From Gephyromycinifex aptenodytis (GTDB taxonomy: Bacteria > Actinomycetota > Actinomycetes > Actinomycetales > Dermatophilaceae): a stretch of 64,000 nucleotides of DNA. Positions 61,889-64,000 of this stretch are shown here, piece by piece; position 1 is the stretch's first letter; every line of letters starts with the position of its first letter. A program made the translations under genes and the position numbers. The notes under the pieces are model-generated. The model saw only the letters and a program-made list of their open reading frames with translations. It ran no database searches and was not told where the DNA came from. The stretch lies in NCBI RefSeq assembly GCF_012277275.1, contig NZ_CP051155.1, forward strand, positions 682,001 through 746,000, written 5' to 3'.

Positions 61889-63352
61889 TCAAACTGCGAA
61901 GCAGCGGAGTTCCTCGACCTGGTGCGCCATCACGAGAACGCTCAACCGAGTGCCTTCGCCGGTGTGCTCTTCAGCGCGGATCTCGGCGTTGACGTGCAGG
62001 TCGTTGACGATCTCGCCGCGGTCGTAGGGGATGAGCAGTTCCAGCGCGACGTTGGGCCGCGGCAGCTCATCGGCAATGATCTGCCGCAGCTCCGCCAAGC
62101 CTTCCCCGGTACGAGCCGAGACGACGACCGAGTGCTTCTCCTGACGACGCAGCGAATCCAACACTTCGGGGTCGGCCGCGTCGGCCTTGTTGATGACGAT
62201 GACCTCAGTCGGCCATTCCCGCCCGTGTTCGCCCAAAACGTCCATGAGCACCGCGCGTACCGCGCTGATCTGTCCGGCTGGGCTCGGGTGGGAACCGTCC
62301 ACGACATGCAACAGCAGGTCTGCCTCGGCGACCTCCTCCAGCGTGGAGCGGAAGGCCTCGACGAGCTGATGGGGCAGTGAGCGCACGAAACCGACGGTGT
62401 CGGCGAGGGTGTATTCGCGACCGTCCTCGGTCTGGGCCCGGCGCACGGTCGGGTCCAGCGTGGCGAAGAGTTGGTTCTCGACCAACACCCCGGCGCCGGT
62501 CAGCCGGTTCAGCAGGGAGGACTTCCCGGCGTTGGTGTAGCCGGCGATAGCCACCGAGGGCACCCCACCGGCTGTGCGCGAACTACGTTTGGTGTCTCGA
62601 ACGGTCTTCATGTCGCGGATCTCGCGCTTGAGTTTGCTGATCCGCTGGTTGATCCGGCGCCGGTCGAGTTCGATCTTGGTCTCACCGGGGCCGCGCGAGC
62701 CCATCCCGGCCCCTCCGGAGACCTGTCCACCGGCCTGCCGGGACATCGATTCACCCCAACCGCGCAGTCGCGGCAGCAGGTACTGCAGTTGCGCCAGCTC
62801 GACCTGGGCTTTGCCCTCTCGGCTCTTGGCGTGCTGGGCGAAGATGTCCAGGATCAACGCGGTGCGGTCGATGACCTTGACCTTGACGACATCTTCGAGA
62901 GCCCGGCGCTGGCTCGGGGCGAGTTCGTCGTCGCACACCACGGTGTCGGCGCCTTCGGCGCGCACGATCTCGGCCAGCTCCTCGGCCTTACCCGAACCGA
63001 GATAGGTGGCGGGGTCCGGGCGTTGGCGGCGTTGCACCACCCCGGCCAGCACGCTGGATCCAGCGGTTTCTGCCAAGGCGGCCAACTCCCGCAGTGAGTT
63101 CTCCGCCTCGGCCAACGTGCCCTCGCACCACACCCCGGCGAGCACCACCCGCTCCAGCCGCAGCTGGCGGTACTCGACCTCGGTGACGTCATCGAGTTCG
63201 GTCGACAACCCCGCGACGCGACGCATCGCGGCGCGCTCCTCGCGTTCGAGCTGGTCTCCGTCGAAGGAGAGGAAATCGGGGTCTTTGCTGTGCCAGTCGT
63301 CGCTGTCGGAGAGCGCGGACGCCTTGGCATCGAAGATGTCTGAGTTCGTCAT
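61889..63352 (-). CDS. hflX: GTPase HflX
   Basis: 487 residues from the ATG at 63352 (MTNSDIF). The HflX N-terminal domain has RQLRLERVVLAGVW and GSGKAEELAEIVRAEGADTVVCDDELAPSQRRALEDVVKVKVIDRTALILDIFAQHAKSREGKAQVELAQLQYLLPRLRG, the family signature. The G domain follows: G1 GYTNAGKSS near residue 268, G3 DTVGFVRSLPHQLVEAF, G4 NKAD. It splits stalled or heat-damaged 70S ribosomes. GAGAGG sits just ahead of the start; the spacing is short. It lies 22 bp upstream of the tandem GNAT gene and may be co-transcribed with it. Confidence 0.96.
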   Translation of the reverse strand: MTNSDIFDAKASALSDSDDWHSKDPDFLSFDGDQLEREERAAMRRVAGLSTELDDVTEVEYRQLRLERVVLAGVWCEGTLAEAENSLRELAALAETAGSSVLAGVVQRRQRPDPATYLGSGKAEELAEIVRAEGADTVVCDDELAPSQRRALEDVVKVKVIDRTALILDIFAQHAKSREGKAQVELAQLQYLLPRLRGWGESMSRQAGGQVSGGAGMGSRGPGETKIELDRRRINQRISKLKREIRDMKTVRDTKRSSRTAGGVPSVAIAGYTNAGKSSLLNRLTGAGVLVENQLFATLDPTVRRAQTEDGREYTLADTVGFVRSLPHQLVEAFRSTLEEVAEADLLLHVVDGSHPSPAGQISAVRAVLMDVLGEHGREWPTEVIVINKADAADPEVLDSLRRQEKHSVVVSARTGEGLAELRQIIADELPRPNVALELLIPYDRGEIVNDLHVNAEIRAEEHTGEGTRLSVLVMAHQVEELRCFAV

Positions 63353-63657
63353 ATCCCTCTCAGAATCGCAGACGCCCGCCCCGGATGCGAGGCAATACCT
63401 GCCAGGGCCGGTCTCAGTCCCCCATCGAGGGCCCCGCAACGACTGACTGACGACTGATCGCAGCCCCGATGACCGGCAACCCCTCCCCTGGTCGCTGCCG
63501 CGGCGCGACTGCCCGTAGGCCCGGCCTGACCGGCTACGGCCGGGGGCCCCCTGTTGCACCTCGGTGCGGGCGCATCCGGGCCGCCGCGCGGCCGTGGCAC
63601 TATGAGGCGGTTCCGCTTCGTGCTGTTGGACCCCCGCCCGACCCCAAGGAACCCCTG
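63353..63657. other. 305-bp divergent gap between hflX and a membrane protein gene
   Basis: No coding frame is credible. It must contain both divergent promoters. A small hairpin (GGCCG/CGGCC, 63579-63593) and a GACTGACTGAC repeat near 63452 are visible; neither has a recognised role. Confidence 0.4.
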
Positions 63658-64000
63658 GTGCTGATCTTCCTGTTCGCCCTCGCCCTCATTCCCTCGATGG
63701 CTCTGGCCACCGCGTTGGGCGCCGGGTCGGCTGCGATCGTCGGGGGGATGGTGGCTTTCTTCGCCCTGATCTCCTTCATGGCCGGCCCACTGCGTCGGGA
63801 TCTGCGTCTGGCGTTGATGTTGGCACCGATCATGACCGCCGGAGCCGTCCTTCCGAGGCTCGTCGCCGAGGCCTCCCGCCCGGCGGGAATAGCGCTGGCC
63901 GTAGTCGTGGTGGGCGTCGCGGCGCTGCTGCCGCTCTGGGGACGCCACCTCACCAGCGCGGGGACCGGGCTGGGGATGAGCTCACTGTTCGCTTTCGGAT
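63658..64000 (+). CDS. Polytopic membrane protein, N-terminal part (runs off window)
   Basis: Open frame of 114 codons from the GTG at 63658, with AAGGA seven bases upstream, and still open at the right edge. Hydrophobic helices: LIFLFALALIPSMALATALG, AAIVGGMVAFFALISFMAG, LALMLAPIMTAGAVLPRLV and GIALAVVVVGVAALLPLWG. The spacing resembles the first half of a FUSC/exporter-like unit, but this is weak. A charged cytoplasmic loop (PLRRDLR) separates helices 2 and 3. Function not assigned. Confidence 0.65.
   Translation, partial: MLIFLFALALIPSMALATALGAGSAAIVGGMVAFFALISFMAGPLRRDLRLALMLAPIMTAGAVLPRLVAEASRPAGIALAVVVVGVAALLPLWGRHLTSAGTGLGMSSLFAFG

Overview
The window is a contiguous piece of a high-GC Gram-positive chromosome. 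The gene content is that of an actinobacterium: a HrdB/SigA-type sigma factor with a Lys/Ala-rich N-terminus, DUF4192, a PAC2 protein, an nrdR-nrdJ class II ribonucleotide reductase pair, a LexA-LysM divergent pair, Mycobacterium-like bkdABC, and GTG starts with strong GGAGG sites. Lineage within Micrococcales, perhaps near Dermatophilaceae/Intrasporangiaceae, is an impression only. About 47 protein genes cover most of the window. I see no tRNA, rRNA, CRISPR array, IS element or prophage.

Layout. 1-9.3 kb, minus strand: sigA (cut by the window edge), a UspA protein, DUF4192, EcsC-like, PAC2 and the large helicase hrpA. 9.4-14.2 kb: a small monooxygenase-like gene converging on bkdABC (branched-chain 2-oxoacid dehydrogenase E1/E2), which is divergent from an Lrp/AsnC regulator. 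14.2-17.5 kb: metY behind a SAM-IV riboswitch, then a YigZ/IMPACT protein and a P1-family peptidase. 17.7-22.8 kb: a four-gene peptide-type ABC transporter operon with a fused double ATPase, divergent from a long-chain acyl-CoA ligase. 24.8-28.4 kb: divergent DUF445 and FUSC-like membrane proteins and a DUF6308-like protein. 28.7-30.2 kb: a glutamine synthetase of a type I associate with Bacteroidetes. 30.3-36.8 kb: an exopolysaccharide island with a secreted malectin-malectin-GH26 enzyme, a fused GT2-GT4 glycosyltransferase and a divergent polyprenyl glycosylphosphotransferase.

37-44.9 kb: 4-hydroxyphenylpyruvate dioxygenase, nrdJ, nrdR (paired NrdR boxes), a YneA-like LysM protein and lexA (two SOS-box-like sites between them), and a LysR regulator. 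45-49.3 kb: comEC-comEA and a DegV protein. 49.3-56.8 kb: leuS and a galactose module (galK, a small membrane protein, an SSS symporter and galM). 56.8-64 kb: rpsT, holA, a DinG-type helicase, a tandem GNAT protein, hflX, and the start of a membrane protein cut by the right edge.

Regulation is unusually legible. It includes the SAM-IV aptamer ahead of metY, paired NrdR boxes overlapping a promoter, SOS boxes between lexA and the LysM gene, a palindrome between the Lrp gene and bkdABC, tandem operator-like repeats ahead of the acyl-CoA ligase, and many long perfect inverted repeats at gene ends. The least explained parts are the small exopolysaccharide island, the unusual glutamine synthetase and the symporter with its tiny membrane partner.
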